Made by a program: the position numbers and the translations under genes. Below are positions 1 through 7,917 of a DNA stretch of 12,186 bases, piece by piece; the stretch's first letter is position 1; each line of letters opens with the position of its first letter. The notes under the pieces were generated by a model. The model saw nothing but the letters and a program-made list of their open reading frames with translations, was not told the origin of the DNA and did not search any database. Origin of the DNA: JARYLZ01 sp964388275 (lineage in GTDB: Bacteria; Bacteroidota; Ignavibacteria; SZUA-365); NCBI GenBank assembly GCA_964388275.1, contig CAYLZD010000066.1:1-12186 (forward strand), in the 5' to 3' direction.

Positions 1-3000
1 ACGCACCGTGTACGATCCCGCTCCGGCAACCGCAAGAATGCGGCCGTTGCCGATAGTATTGCCCGGGCCGTCCTTCCATTCGTATGTCGCATATCCCTCG
101 CCCGCGTCCAGATACGCAGTGTCGCCTTCGCAGATCGAGTTCAGCCCGCTTATGCGCGGTTCTAAAGAGGTTCCGATATTGACTGCAAGAAGAGTCCTGC
201 CCTCGCAGCCCGAGGAATCGACCGTCTCTATCAGTTCTATTGTCCCTGAACCCGAAGCTCCCCAGCGCACGGTGACCCTGCGGGTTCCCTGGCCGTCCTC
301 GATAGCGCCTCCGCTCGCCCGCCAGAGGTATTTCCTGCCCGACGTTTCCGCGGACGCATATACGGAGCGCCCGTTTGCGCAGGTGGAAACCGGCCCCGAT
401 ATGCGCGGCGATGGAAGAGCATGCACGATAACCACTATCATCTCAGATAGTCCCGTACATCCAAGACTATCGCGCGCCGTTGCGGTGTAGCGTCCCGAGC
501 GCTTGACGGTCAACGACTTTCCCGAAGTCTTTACGCTGTCCATGTCGTTTTTCCATGCGTAATCGGAGTATCCGTCCGCCGCTTCGAGCAGCACGCTGTC
601 GCCCTCGCAGAAGGAAAGCGGTCCTGAGGCCTGCACGCGCAGCGCAAAGCCCGGCGAGGCGGTAATGAGTATCGAGTCTGTGCCGCGGCAGCCATCCGTG
701 TTCCAGACCTCGATCCGGTGCATGCCGCTGCTTCGCGCTGCGACGGTTCTAGACGAGGAGCTGTCGCCGCCCGGAAAGCGCCACAGGTAGCTGACGTATC
801 CGGTGTCGGCTTCCAGCGTCACGCTGTCGCCGAGGCAGAATATTACCGGCCCATGGGCCGTAATGCGCGGCGTCGGCGCGGCAAGCACGACGACGCGTAC
901 CGAGTCCTCTCCCGCGCAGCCGTTCGCATCCGTAACACGCACGCGGTATGTCATGCTTTTCGATGGAAAAGCCGGCGTGCGCCGCTCGAAGGGCAGAAGC
1001 ACGCTTCCCTCGGGGGACCACTCGTAGTTGTAAGGTCCGAGGCCGCCATCCACGGTGGCCAGGAGCTCGGCCGCTTCTCCGGCGCAGACCGTGACCGTGT
1101 CCGCTGCACTCACGCGCGGATTCTGCGCCACCACTACAAGCGCCGAATCGCTCGACGAGCAGCCGTTGGCATCCGTCACAGTGACGCGATAGAGAGTTGT
1201 AGAACGCGGACTCGCAACGGGGGATGCGACAGTAGTTGAGCTCAGGCCCGCGGCCGGCGACCAGTTGTATGAAAACGGCGGCGCTCCTCCAAGCGCTTCT
1301 CCGCCGATGGCAATGGACCTCCCCTCGCAGAGCACTATATTGCCGCCCGCATCGGCTTTGGGAGGTATGTTGACGTAAACGGTAATGGTATCGCGCCCTA
1401 TGCAGCCCTTCGAGTCCGTTACCTGTAGCGCAAAGCGTGTTGTGGCGGCGGGCGCAGCCAGTGGGAAAGGCGAGGAGGCGTCGTCGAGATCGTCCGCGGG
1501 CGACCACTTCCAGGAGTACGGCGGAGTGCCGCCTCGCGGTGAGAGCCCAAGGCGTAGCGCAGAGCCGAGGCATACCGAGGTGTCTGCGCCCGCGCGGGCC
1601 TCCGGGGGTTCGAGTACGGTGACGAGCGCTGTATCGCGCGCTTTGCAGCCGTTGGCGTCCGTTACAGTAAGCACATAGGCCGTGCTCGCAGACGGCGATG
1701 CCGTGGGTCTTCGCGCAGCAGGATCGCTGAGTCCCGCCGCGGGTGACCATGCATAGGAGAAAGGCGCCTCACCTCCCGAGGCCGCGCCTTCGAGCTCGAT
1801 GCTTTCGCCGATGCAAAGCTCCGCGTCCGCCCCGGCCGATGAATACACCGCTGGTCTTACGAATACTATCACAGTATCGCGCGCCTCGCAGCCGTTTGCG
1901 TCGGTGACGGTGAGGATGTAGGGGGTGGTGGAGGGGGGAGAGGCGTAGGCATTCGGGATGTAGGGATCCGAAAGAGCGGTATGAGGTTCCCAGGAATAGG
2001 AGAATGGCTGCGTGCCCTTGCTGATGATGGCTCGCATTCGAACGCTGTCGCCCAGGCATATGGTGAAATCCTCCCCTGTGCTAAGCATCGGGTGCGAAAC
2101 CGGTGTGATGCGCATGATGAAGCCCGAAGGACCGGGATCTTTCTTGAATTGAAAAGCATTTGGTGTAACGGGAAAATCGTAGCTGTTTGTAGTCCCGCAT
2201 AGGTAAATATCTCCGTTTTCATCCGTATCGCAACCATAAACCTCTTCCATATTACCGGATCCTCCGATATATGTACCCCACAACCTTTGTCCGGCGGGTG
2301 AAAAGGTTGAAACAAAGCCGTCTCCGGACCCGCCATATGGTTTGAGTTCTTCCGGAGGCATCTGAATACTTCCGAACGAAAGTCCTGCGATTGCAATTAT
2401 TCCAGCAGATGATACGGATACAGTGTATGCTCTATCATCCGATATTCCGCCATAATAAGTTGACCAAAGTAATGAGCCGGAGGAAGACATTTTAACGAGG
2501 AAAGCATCATAGTGCCCTCCGAATATCGGTTGATAGCAGCCTGCGGAAACTGGGAAATCGGGATTATTAGTCCAACCCGTGAATATTATGTTGTTATTCA
2601 AATCTATTGCTATAGAGGATGATCGATCGTCAATGTTACCGGGACCGCCATAATATGTGGACCAAATCAGATCCCCGTTGGATGATATTTTCGTCACGGT
2701 GACGTCACTTGTGCCATTGATTGAAGGTTGATATGAATTTGAAGTTGTCGGGTAATCAATACTACTACTCATGCCGAGCACTATATAATCTCCCGTGTTA
2801 TCAACAATTATTGCGTAGGAATTGTCCCAATTTGTACCTCCAAAATAAGTTGACCACGACGGATTACTCGACAGGTTGAATTTACATACAAATCCATCAC
2901 TGCTTCCACGAAGAACCGTTTGAAATGCACCGGATGTTACAGGAAAATTGTTGCTTTCTGTATACCCGGTGACTCCAAAAGATGATGAGCCGGAAACGCG

Positions 3001-4104
3001 AATACTATAAATCCGGTCCCAGTTACTACCACCAAGATAAGTCGCCCAATCGCGGCTTCCACTGCCGTTTAAAACAACTAGAAAACCGTCGCGATCACCG
3101 CCTGCGCTGCTCTGAAAACATCCTGAACTTACCGGCAGATCGTTGCTTGTCGTAATTCCACCTGCAACTATCTTGCCGTTATCGAATGCATCTATCGATT
3201 CCAAGTGCTCACCATTGCTTCCACCGTAGTAAGTAGCCCATATTCTGTTTCCATATATATCGAATTTGATTATTACAGCATCTATTGGGTTTGACGAACC
3301 GGCGAGTGAGCTCTGAAAACAGCCTGACGTGATCGGAAAATCCGGGCTGCTGCTACTCCCGCAGACATACAGATACCCGCCCTTTTGACGAACCGCATAA
3401 AATCGATCTCCTATGGAACCGCCATAATATGTGGACCAGAAGGAGCAGCCATTGCTGCTTTGATATCCGGTATGTACATTGTTATGAATAGAAATGAAAA
3501 CGGATTTATCGTACGCTTTAGATTCGAATTCAGCGAGTGATTTCCTGATCCGACTTGCCAGATCCGTGACTTTCCCGGGATGTCCGTCGCATGGAACGAT
3601 CTCGATACCTGATTCGTCGCATTCTAGGCGCAATATTATTTTGCCGTGTTCGCCGATTATGAATGCTTCACGAAATACCGGCGTTTCGCAGATACCCTGC
3701 GCACAATGCGAAAGATAGAAGTTCTCATAATAATTGCTTTTTGTATACGTGTTTCCCCACACGCAACGAGCTTCTAACCCGAAGTTGAGATCGGTCCTGA
3801 AGTAAGTGCGTGAATAACCTTGTACGTCCTGCAAATAAGAACTTGTACCAGTAGCTTCGGAAATTGAAGCGGATTGGGAAGTTCCGTAACTCACAAACGA
3901 TAATCCTCCCTTTCGGACGAATACCGTCGTACTTCCCCAGGATGCATAGAAAAAAACATCAGACGCCGGCATGCCCCGAGTGTCAACAATTTGACCCCGA
4001 TTCTCGATAAAACCAGTCGAGGCGCTCACGGTGTGCAATGGCATATGCAATTGCAGAAAAATCCCAATCAGTGAGAGGGAATGGCAGAAGAATGCTGTTT
4101 TCAT
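1..4104 (-). CDS. Large SBBP-propeller / Ig-repeat surface protein, 3'-truncated by the window edge
   Basis: I read one uninterrupted frame of 1368 codons from the ATG at 4104 to the window edge, so the C-terminus is missing. Residues 1 to about 28 look like a signal peptide (MKT start, hydrophobic LSLIGIFLQL core). Residues about 30-200 begin FIENRGQI and resemble the DUF7948 domain that often precedes SBBP repeats. Seven SBBP blades follow from residue 223 to about 670, marked by WSTYYGGS-like starts, DFPVTSGxFQ-like centres and DGF(V/L)xK(F/M)-like ends. From residue about 675 come Ig/PKD/SprB-like repeats with CxGDSVxLxA, YxWSPAxGLS and VTDANGC motifs. Such proteins are typically exported to the cell surface in Bacteroidota-like bacteria and may act in adhesion; that role is inferred. 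The start gives an intact signal peptide, but no Shine-Dalgarno is visible. The gene lies 72 bp downstream of the protease on the same strand. A T9SS tail is expected beyond the window but not seen. Confidence 0.88.
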   Translation of the reverse strand, partial: MKTAFFCHSLSLIGIFLQLHMPLHTVSASTGFIENRGQIVDTRGMPASDVFFYASWGSTTVFVRKGGLSFVSYGTSQSASISEATGTSSYLQDVQGYSRTYFRTDLNFGLEARCVWGNTYTKSNYYENFYLSHCAQGICETPVFREAFIIGEHGKIILRLECDESGIEIVPCDGHPGKVTDLASRIRKSLAEFESKAYDKSVFISIHNNVHTGYQSSNGCSFWSTYYGGSIGDRFYAVRQKGGYLYVCGSSSSPDFPITSGCFQSSLAGSSNPIDAVIIKFDIYGNRIWATYYGGSNGEHLESIDAFDNGKIVAGGITTSNDLPVSSGCFQSSAGGDRDGFLVVLNGSGSRDWATYLGGSNWDRIYSIRVSGSSSFGVTGYTESNNFPVTSGAFQTVLRGSSDGFVCKFNLSSNPSWSTYFGGTNWDNSYAIIVDNTGDYIVLGMSSSIDYPTTSNSYQPSINGTSDVTVTKISSNGDLIWSTYYGGPGNIDDRSSSIAIDLNNNIIFTGWTNNPDFPVSAGCYQPIFGGHYDAFLVKMSSSGSLLWSTYYGGISDDRAYTVSVSSAGIIAIAGLSFGSIQMPPEELKPYGGSGDGFVSTFSPAGQRLWGTYIGGSGNMEEVYGCDTDENGDIYLCGTTNSYDFPVTPNAFQFKKDPGPSGFIMRITPVSHPMLSTGEDFTICLGDSVRMRAIISKGTQPFSYSWEPHTALSDPYIPNAYASPPSTTPYILTVTDANGCEARDTVIVFVRPAVYSSAGADAELCIGESIELEGAASGGEAPFSYAWSPAAGLSDPAARRPTASPSASTAYVLTVTDANGCKARDTALVTVLEPPEARAGADTSVCLGSALRLGLSPRGGTPPYSWKWSPADDLDDASSPFPLAAPAATTRFALQVTDSKGCIGRDTITVYVNIPPKADAGGNIVLCEGRSIAIGGEALGGAPPFSYNWSPAAGLSSTTVASPVASPRSTTLYRVTVTDANGCSSSDSALVVVAQNPRVSAADTVTVCAGEAAELLATVDGGLGPYNYEWSPEGSVLLPFERRTPAFPSKSMTYRVRVTDANGCAGEDSVRVVVLAAPTPRITAHGPVIFCLGDSVTLEADTGYVSYLWRFPGGDSSSSRTVAARSSGMHRIEVWNTDGCRGTDSILITASPGFALRVQASGPLSFCEGDSVLLEAADGYSDYAWKNDMDSVKTSGKSLTVKRSGRYTATARDSLGCTGLSEMIVVIVHALPSPRISGPVSTCANGRSVYASAETSGRKYLWRASGGAIEDGQGTRRVTVRWGASGSGTIELIETVDSSGCEGRTLLAVNIGTSLEPRISGLNSICEGDTAYLDAGEGYATYEWKDGPGNTIGNGRILAVAGAGSYTVR
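868..2082 (-). repeat. Five tandem Ig/SprB-like coding repeats with an exact 243-bp period
   Basis: The first conserved Cys codon of successive units lies at 2058, 1815, 1572, 1329 and 1086, exactly 243 bp (81 residues) apart each time. Each unit has Cys-x-Gly near its start, GGxxPYSYxWSPAxGL in the middle and VTDxxGCxxxD near its end. From 867 down to 1 the array continues with more divergent units whose Cys codons are at 837, 609, 381 and 132, giving spacings of 249, 228, 228 and 249 bp. Each unit is probably one beta-sandwich domain of a stalk. The unit boundaries given here are set 24 bp before the Cys and are arbitrary. Confidence 0.85.
2095..3438 (-). repeat. Seven SBBP blades (predicted seven-bladed beta-propeller)
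   Basis: The segment encodes seven consecutive repeats of about 62-66 residues, each starting with (I/L/S/D/F)W(S/A/G)TY(Y/L/F/I)GG. The Trp codons of the first three blades end at 3438, 3240 and 3048. The last blade ends near the start of the Ig array. SBBP repeats are known to form beta-propellers, and seven is a natural closed count, so this is probably one complete propeller. Blade 6 is the most divergent: it lacks the DFPVT centre and has IQMPPEELKPY instead. Confidence 0.8.
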
Positions 4105-4116
4105 AGCGGTGTGATG

Positions 4117-4164
4117 TAAAACGAACCGGGAGGGAAGACGCTTGTATGCGTGCTTCCTCCCGGT
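4117..4164 (-). terminator. Probable rho-independent terminator after the protease gene
   Basis: Positions 4125-4164 form a long inverted repeat: ACCGGGAGG...on the transcript side pairs with CCTCCCGGT, and an inner ACGC pairs with GCGT around a six-base loop. I count about 16 base pairs with one single-base bulge on each arm. On the minus strand the stem is followed by TCGTTTTA, a short imperfect U-tract. It begins 12 bp after the protease stop codon and ends about 20 bp before the ATG of the SBBP gene. It could therefore end protease transcription, or partly attenuate read-through into the downstream gene. Confidence 0.6.
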
Positions 4165-4176
4165 CCGGCATTTTGA

Positions 4177-7100
4177 TCACTTCAGAAGGATCATAGCTTT
4201 GGTAAGGACCGTACCTTCTGTCTTCAATCTGCAGAATAAAGCTCCGGACGGAACACCCCGGGCCGAGAAGCGCAGAACATGTCTGCCGGCTTCCACTTCG
4301 CCGTCCTGTAGCACAGATACCTCGCGCCCGAAGCAGTCATGTACCGACAGGCGGATGCGCTGGGGTATCGCAACAGAAAAGGCGATTTCGGTTTCAGGAT
4401 TGAAAGGATTGGGGTAATTCTGCTCAAGAAAAACGGACGATGGTGCGGTTGGCGGCAGCTGAATTGCTCGTTTTTGCAGTAAGTAGGTTGTGGCTGTTAT
4501 CTGCGTAAGGTCATCATCGGGCTGTCTAAGGATGGTATGGATCTGCAATTCCTCGCCGGGAGGAGGAAAGGCCACAAGCGACGGATTTTCAGCATCTCCT
4601 GTTTGAGCAAGCATCAGTGTCCAGCTTCCGCCGTCATTTGTCGTCTTAATAACCTGAATGGAATAATTATCGTTTCCATCGTCGTAATTGAATGCACAGG
4701 AGATATTGTCAGGCGATCCATTGCGCTCGTTTCTGTAAAAACTCATTACCGATGGCGACCAGACATTCTCATTTGAATAAACTGTCTCTGTATAGTGATA
4801 GAGAGAATCTGGATTGATTGGCTTGCTCGAATCCTTCAACGCAATTTGGATACCGGCAAACTGATCTTCATTTACTCGGTATGCAATAACAGCGTCACTC
4901 TTGTCTCCGGGTCCTCCATCCTGCCGGTAAGGACAAACGGATGGATTGCCCGAGACGGGGTAAGTATAGGAATCGTTAATATCCCCGGTCTGAGTATAGT
5001 CGATGGTCAAAGGATTTACCGATGTGATGCGCAGCTTGGCGTATTTTATCGTATCTGCTTTCCTCCACGCCAGATGAAACTCGGGCTGATAATCCGTGAA
5101 TTGCTTGTACTTGTCGAAAGCAAGCGAGGGACCTACGGGAGGATTGTCCGGATCGTTGTCTGCAACCTGTATCAATCCGTAATCCTGCAGATCAGGACCG
5201 TGAAGCCAAAGATATGCAAGGCCGACATTGCCCTCGAATTCGGTCTCATATACTACAAGCTCATATGGAACTCCTTGCGGGAAAGTCGGCATCAGCACAG
5301 CGGCTATTACAGGACCGGCATCGGACGAAGGAGGAAAAGCATCGCCGAAGTCCGATTTCAGCAATGGAACGGGAGGAGGGTATAGAGACGCCCAGCAGGT
5401 GTCCGGCGGCAAATCAGGCGGAATGACGCATGCCTGTATAGTCGACCCTTCCTTCCACGTGGCGAAAATCCCTGCGGCAGAGGCGAAGATCGACGGCTTC
5501 GAGGATACACCGCCGCCGCCGGATAATATGTGCTCTTCACTCCAGTTCGCACCCTGGTCGCTGGAACGCGTATAGTATACCTCGCCGGCGCTCTCGTGCA
5601 CTTGGCACCATGAGGTGTCATCGCCATAATCGACCTTGCGCTGATTGTTGCCCTCAAGAGTTTGAACGCTTGAGGACATCTGGAGCGGTTTCGAGTTGCC
5701 TGTCACAACCAGGGATACTATCTGCGCGCCGCCTTCGAGAGTGATCCCGGAACCATGATTGATAACTATCGTATGCCACCCTTCATCTGGAGCGTCTATA
5801 AGTACCTGCTCGACGTTGTCCACCGAATTCCTGCCCTCGGTGCGAATCGCATTTGCCGTCGGATCGGCCAGACCGCCGAGCCGCCAGGGATAATGCGTGG
5901 TTGTTCCGCCGGGTCCTTCGATATACAGATCTACATCGTTTATCAGGCGCGGAGTCGTGTTGTTAAGCACGCTCTGGTTTACCTCGAGCGTGTCCGCCGC
6001 AGGATCCGTCCAGCAAATCGTCGCCTTTAAAGGGGCGGGACAGCTTTCGTTCTGTTTGTAGTAAACCGGTATCCGTATCTCCCCGTCCTGCTCAAGCAAC
6101 AATGAGTCATGCACATGCAAATCGCCTTGAACGAGCGTATATGCGGCAACCGCCGTGTTCAGCAGGCCCCACCCATACTCGTAATCAGGTCCCGGTCTGC
6201 CCTGATCCGCGGAGGTGTGTATGGCAAGACATTTAAGCGCGGACGAACGCAAAGGCCAGCCGTTTCTTCTGTTTATTGAAAGCTGCTGTAAAAGAGCCAG
6301 CGATCCGGCCGCTACCGCCGTCGCTAACGATGTCCCGGATTCGGTGGAATATCCGCTCTGGCTTATTGTTGTCTGTACGTTTGCGCCCAGCGCAACCAAA
6401 TCCGGCTTAATCCGTCCGTCATCGGTCGGACCGGCGCAACTGCGGGGGTTGCCTACAATCCATGGAAGGATATAACCATCCTGCTCATCGATTGCGCCGA
6501 CAGTAAGGACGTTCTTGGCGGTTGCGGGAGGGGCTATTACGTCGTATCCGCCTGTTGCCTCGCCATTGAAGTCGCGCTGACACGGAGTAGTTACGGAATT
6601 ATTGTATCGATTGTTCCCGGCGCCGGTGACAATCAGGTACATCGGCGCAAGAAATGATATCGAATCGTATCTAACGGAATTCAAATCGTAATAACCGAAC
6701 TTATAATCTTCAGTTTGACTGATTGATTCAAGTCCGCGCCAGTTGCTGCAGGCATCCCATAGACCCGGAAATCCGGCGCTGATAATATATGAGTGGCTGG
6801 AGATCAATAGACCCTGCAAAGCTTCGGCGCCCATTTCAGCAACAAAACCGTTGTTGTAATCGTATGCCCTTGCGCCTGCCTGATACGCCATGCCTCTTGC
6901 CGCTTCATGTCCACTCAAGCCGCTCGCAAGCAAAGTGCCAAGCATCGCTGTGAAATGCGCGGTGGTATCATCGCCGTAGAGCGGATCACGCAAACTATCG
7001 AGATAAACCAGGCGTCCTGCATACTCGGGATGATCGAGCTGCGGATGAAATGCATCCCATATTCCGATCGTCATCCCGGCGCCGGTCAAACCATATTCGG

Positions 7101-7563
7101 CGCTCACATCCGGATACAGTTGATTTGTCCCGCTGACTGCGGAGGCATGCGCATTGAGAGTGCTAATGTGCACAGGTTCGTCGAGTGCGAAATCCCATAA
7201 AACCCTGATATTGCCTCCGCAGCACGTGTCGTAAACGGGAATGGACCGTGCCTGGGCTATCGAGTCGCGCACGTGGATACGCAAACTGTCGGCAGAGCGC
7301 AGGAACGCAACATAGTCCTCCAATGCCAGCCTATCGGGTATCTGTCCGTACATGTGATGCGTAGAGCACAGAATGACCGCAAGTCCGAAGCAAATCGCCG
7401 CGAGACGGGTTAGGTACCCCCCCCCCCACCCGCGCGTAAGTAGTTGATAATCATGATGATTGCCTCGTTCGATGGTTTTAGTGTAAGTGATCGGTTCGGA
7501 ATGGTTGTAACGCCCCGAATACGGGATTTGCACCGGCAGGACGCCTGGCGCCGTATGGCGCAT
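4177..7563 (-). CDS. T9SS-secreted subtilisin-family (S8) serine protease with BNR-like region; start probably displaced by a G-tract
   Basis: The open frame is 1128 codons. The peptidase S8 domain spans about residues 155-475. Its likely catalytic residues are Asp170 (TIGIWD), His203 (TAHFTAMLGT), oxyanion Asn317 (GAGNN) and Ser412 (SGTSLATA). Residues about 480-622 form a beta-sandwich domain common after Bacteroidota S8 domains (LINDVDLYI, DNVEQVLID). Residues about 640-1040 carry Asp-box-like motifs (SSDQGANW at 667, TNDGGSW near 975), suggesting a BNR/sialidase-type propeller. Residues 1046-1128 are a type A T9SS sorting domain (NYPNPFNPET, FGREV, LPSG-like VPSGALF). A signal-peptide core (LAAICFGLAVILC, then MYGQ) lies at residues 53-74, too far from the only in-frame ATG at 7563. 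The real start is more likely the ATG at 7454, in another frame across an 11-G tract. That form would be 1092 aa. It probably degrades extracellular protein; the substrate is unknown. Confidence 0.9.
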   Translation of the reverse strand: MRHTAPGVLPVQIPYSGRYNHSEPITYTKTIERGNHHDYQLLTRGWGGGYLTRLAAICFGLAVILCSTHHMYGQIPDRLALEDYVAFLRSADSLRIHVRDSIAQARSIPVYDTCCGGNIRVLWDFALDEPVHISTLNAHASAVSGTNQLYPDVSAEYGLTGAGMTIGIWDAFHPQLDHPEYAGRLVYLDSLRDPLYGDDTTAHFTAMLGTLLASGLSGHEAARGMAYQAGARAYDYNNGFVAEMGAEALQGLLISSHSYIISAGFPGLWDACSNWRGLESISQTEDYKFGYYDLNSVRYDSISFLAPMYLIVTGAGNNRYNNSVTTPCQRDFNGEATGGYDVIAPPATAKNVLTVGAIDEQDGYILPWIVGNPRSCAGPTDDGRIKPDLVALGANVQTTISQSGYSTESGTSLATAVAAGSLALLQQLSINRRNGWPLRSSALKCLAIHTSADQGRPGPDYEYGWGLLNTAVAAYTLVQGDLHVHDSLLLEQDGEIRIPVYYKQNESCPAPLKATICWTDPAADTLEVNQSVLNNTTPRLINDVDLYIEGPGGTTTHYPWRLGGLADPTANAIRTEGRNSVDNVEQVLIDAPDEGWHTIVINHGSGITLEGGAQIVSLVVTGNSKPLQMSSSVQTLEGNNQRKVDYGDDTSWCQVHESAGEVYYTRSSDQGANWSEEHILSGGGGVSSKPSIFASAAGIFATWKEGSTIQACVIPPDLPPDTCWASLYPPPVPLLKSDFGDAFPPSSDAGPVIAAVLMPTFPQGVPYELVVYETEFEGNVGLAYLWLHGPDLQDYGLIQVADNDPDNPPVGPSLAFDKYKQFTDYQPEFHLAWRKADTIKYAKLRITSVNPLTIDYTQTGDINDSYTYPVSGNPSVCPYRQDGGPGDKSDAVIAYRVNEDQFAGIQIALKDSSKPINPDSLYHYTETVYSNENVWSPSVMSFYRNERNGSPDNISCAFNYDDGNDNYSIQVIKTTNDGGSWTLMLAQTGDAENPSLVAFPPPGEELQIHTILRQPDDDLTQITATTYLLQKRAIQLPPTAPSSVFLEQNYPNPFNPETEIAFSVAIPQRIRLSVHDCFGREVSVLQDGEVEAGRHVLRFSARGVPSGALFCRLKTEGTVLTKAMILLK
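7417..7427 (-). repeat. Homopolymer of 11 G (coding strand) at the protease start
   Basis: Eleven consecutive C on the plus strand read as 11 G in the protease sense. The tract lies 25 bp inside the frame opened by the ATG at 7454 and just before the signal-peptide core. That frame stops at TAA 7412-7410. With 12 or 9 G it would run on into the protease frame. Long G tracts at gene starts are a known substrate for slipped-strand phase variation, and are also a common place for sequencing indels. Confidence 0.95.
7452..7466 (-). promoter_or_regulatory. Ribosome binding site and ATG for the probable true protease start
   Basis: On the minus strand a GAGG (7466-7463) is followed by an 8-base spacer and ATG (7454-7452). 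The peptide begins MIINYLRAGGG and has a basic residue before the hydrophobic core that lies in the protease frame beyond the G-tract. No ATG, GTG or TTG codon occurs in the protease frame between 7563 and the signal-peptide core, so this site is the best start if the tract length changes or has been misread. Confidence 0.6.
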
Positions 7564-7695
7564 ATGTTTTTCAGATCGCTTTGCTCCGCTGCGCGGAGTC
7601 TTGATACCACTTTCTTTGCCCGAAGCGGGCCGTTTTACTCAATCTATGTCTAAGACGTTCAAAATTGTCGAAACCTGACAGGGGGGAGGGAAAAA

Positions 7696-7752
7696 GTGAA
7701 TGCGGTGAATTCAGTGAATACGGTGAATTCAGTGAATCTGGTGAATACGGTG
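7696..7752 (+). repeat. 9-bp tandem repeat, GTGAATNNN, six units
   Basis: Six head-to-tail 9-mers start at 7696, 7705, 7714, 7723, 7732 and 7741, followed by a partial GTG. The first six bases are GTGAAT every time. The last three are GCG, TCA, ACG, TCA, CTG and ACG, so there is also an 18-bp higher-order unit. A G-rich/A-rich run precedes it. Although the period is a multiple of three, neither strand shows a credible gene here. Confidence 0.9.
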
Positions 7753-7841
7753 TTATGGCGGTTTAAAGCTCCATGCTTACTACTTGCCGCGGTGCGGCAC
7801 ATCAATACCCCGGAGTCCTGGTGGCACAAAGCGGCGACCAG

Positions 7842-7872
7842 TTTGAGAAGCACTGCCTGCGTGGTATTTTAC
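7842..7872 (+). promoter_or_regulatory. leuS: Candidate Bacteroidota-type promoter for leuS
   Basis: TTTG at 7842-7845 is separated by 19 bases from TATTTTAC at 7865-7872. The Bacteroidota vegetative pattern is TTTG, 19-21 bases, then TAnnTTTG. The -33 box and spacing match, but the -7 box matches only in part (TAnnTT). It would place a transcript start about 44 bases before the leuS ATG. This is a visual match only. Confidence 0.35.
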
Positions 7873-7911
7873 AGGCTTGATTGCGCCGTTCCGATGCGCA
7901 ATATGACGTCC

Positions 7912-7917
7912 AAGGAG
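7912..7917 (+). promoter_or_regulatory. leuS: leuS ribosome binding site
   Basis: AAGGAG ends five bases before the ATG at 7923. It favours that ATG over the in-frame TTG at 7881, which would add 14 residues that do not look like a LeuRS N-terminus. Confidence 0.8.

Noticed and set aside
749..1750. Minus-strand open frame of 333 codons
   Set aside because: It overlaps the SBBP/Ig gene in another frame. Its Arg/His-rich translation and regular pattern come from reading the 243-bp repeats out of frame.
4795..5385. Plus-strand open frame of 196 codons
   Set aside because: It is antisense to the protease coding sequence and has no recognisable domain or ribosome binding site.
7524..7534. GGTGCAAATCC on the minus strand, which recalls a conserved box of cobalamin riboswitches
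   Set aside because: The other conserved parts (the GCCACTG and CCCGCNACTG-type boxes) are not recognisable nearby, so one short box is likely chance.
7618..7640. GCCCG-AAG-CGGGC hairpin followed by CGTTTT on the plus strand, as a terminator
   Set aside because: There is no plus-strand gene upstream for it to terminate, and the stem and T-run are short.
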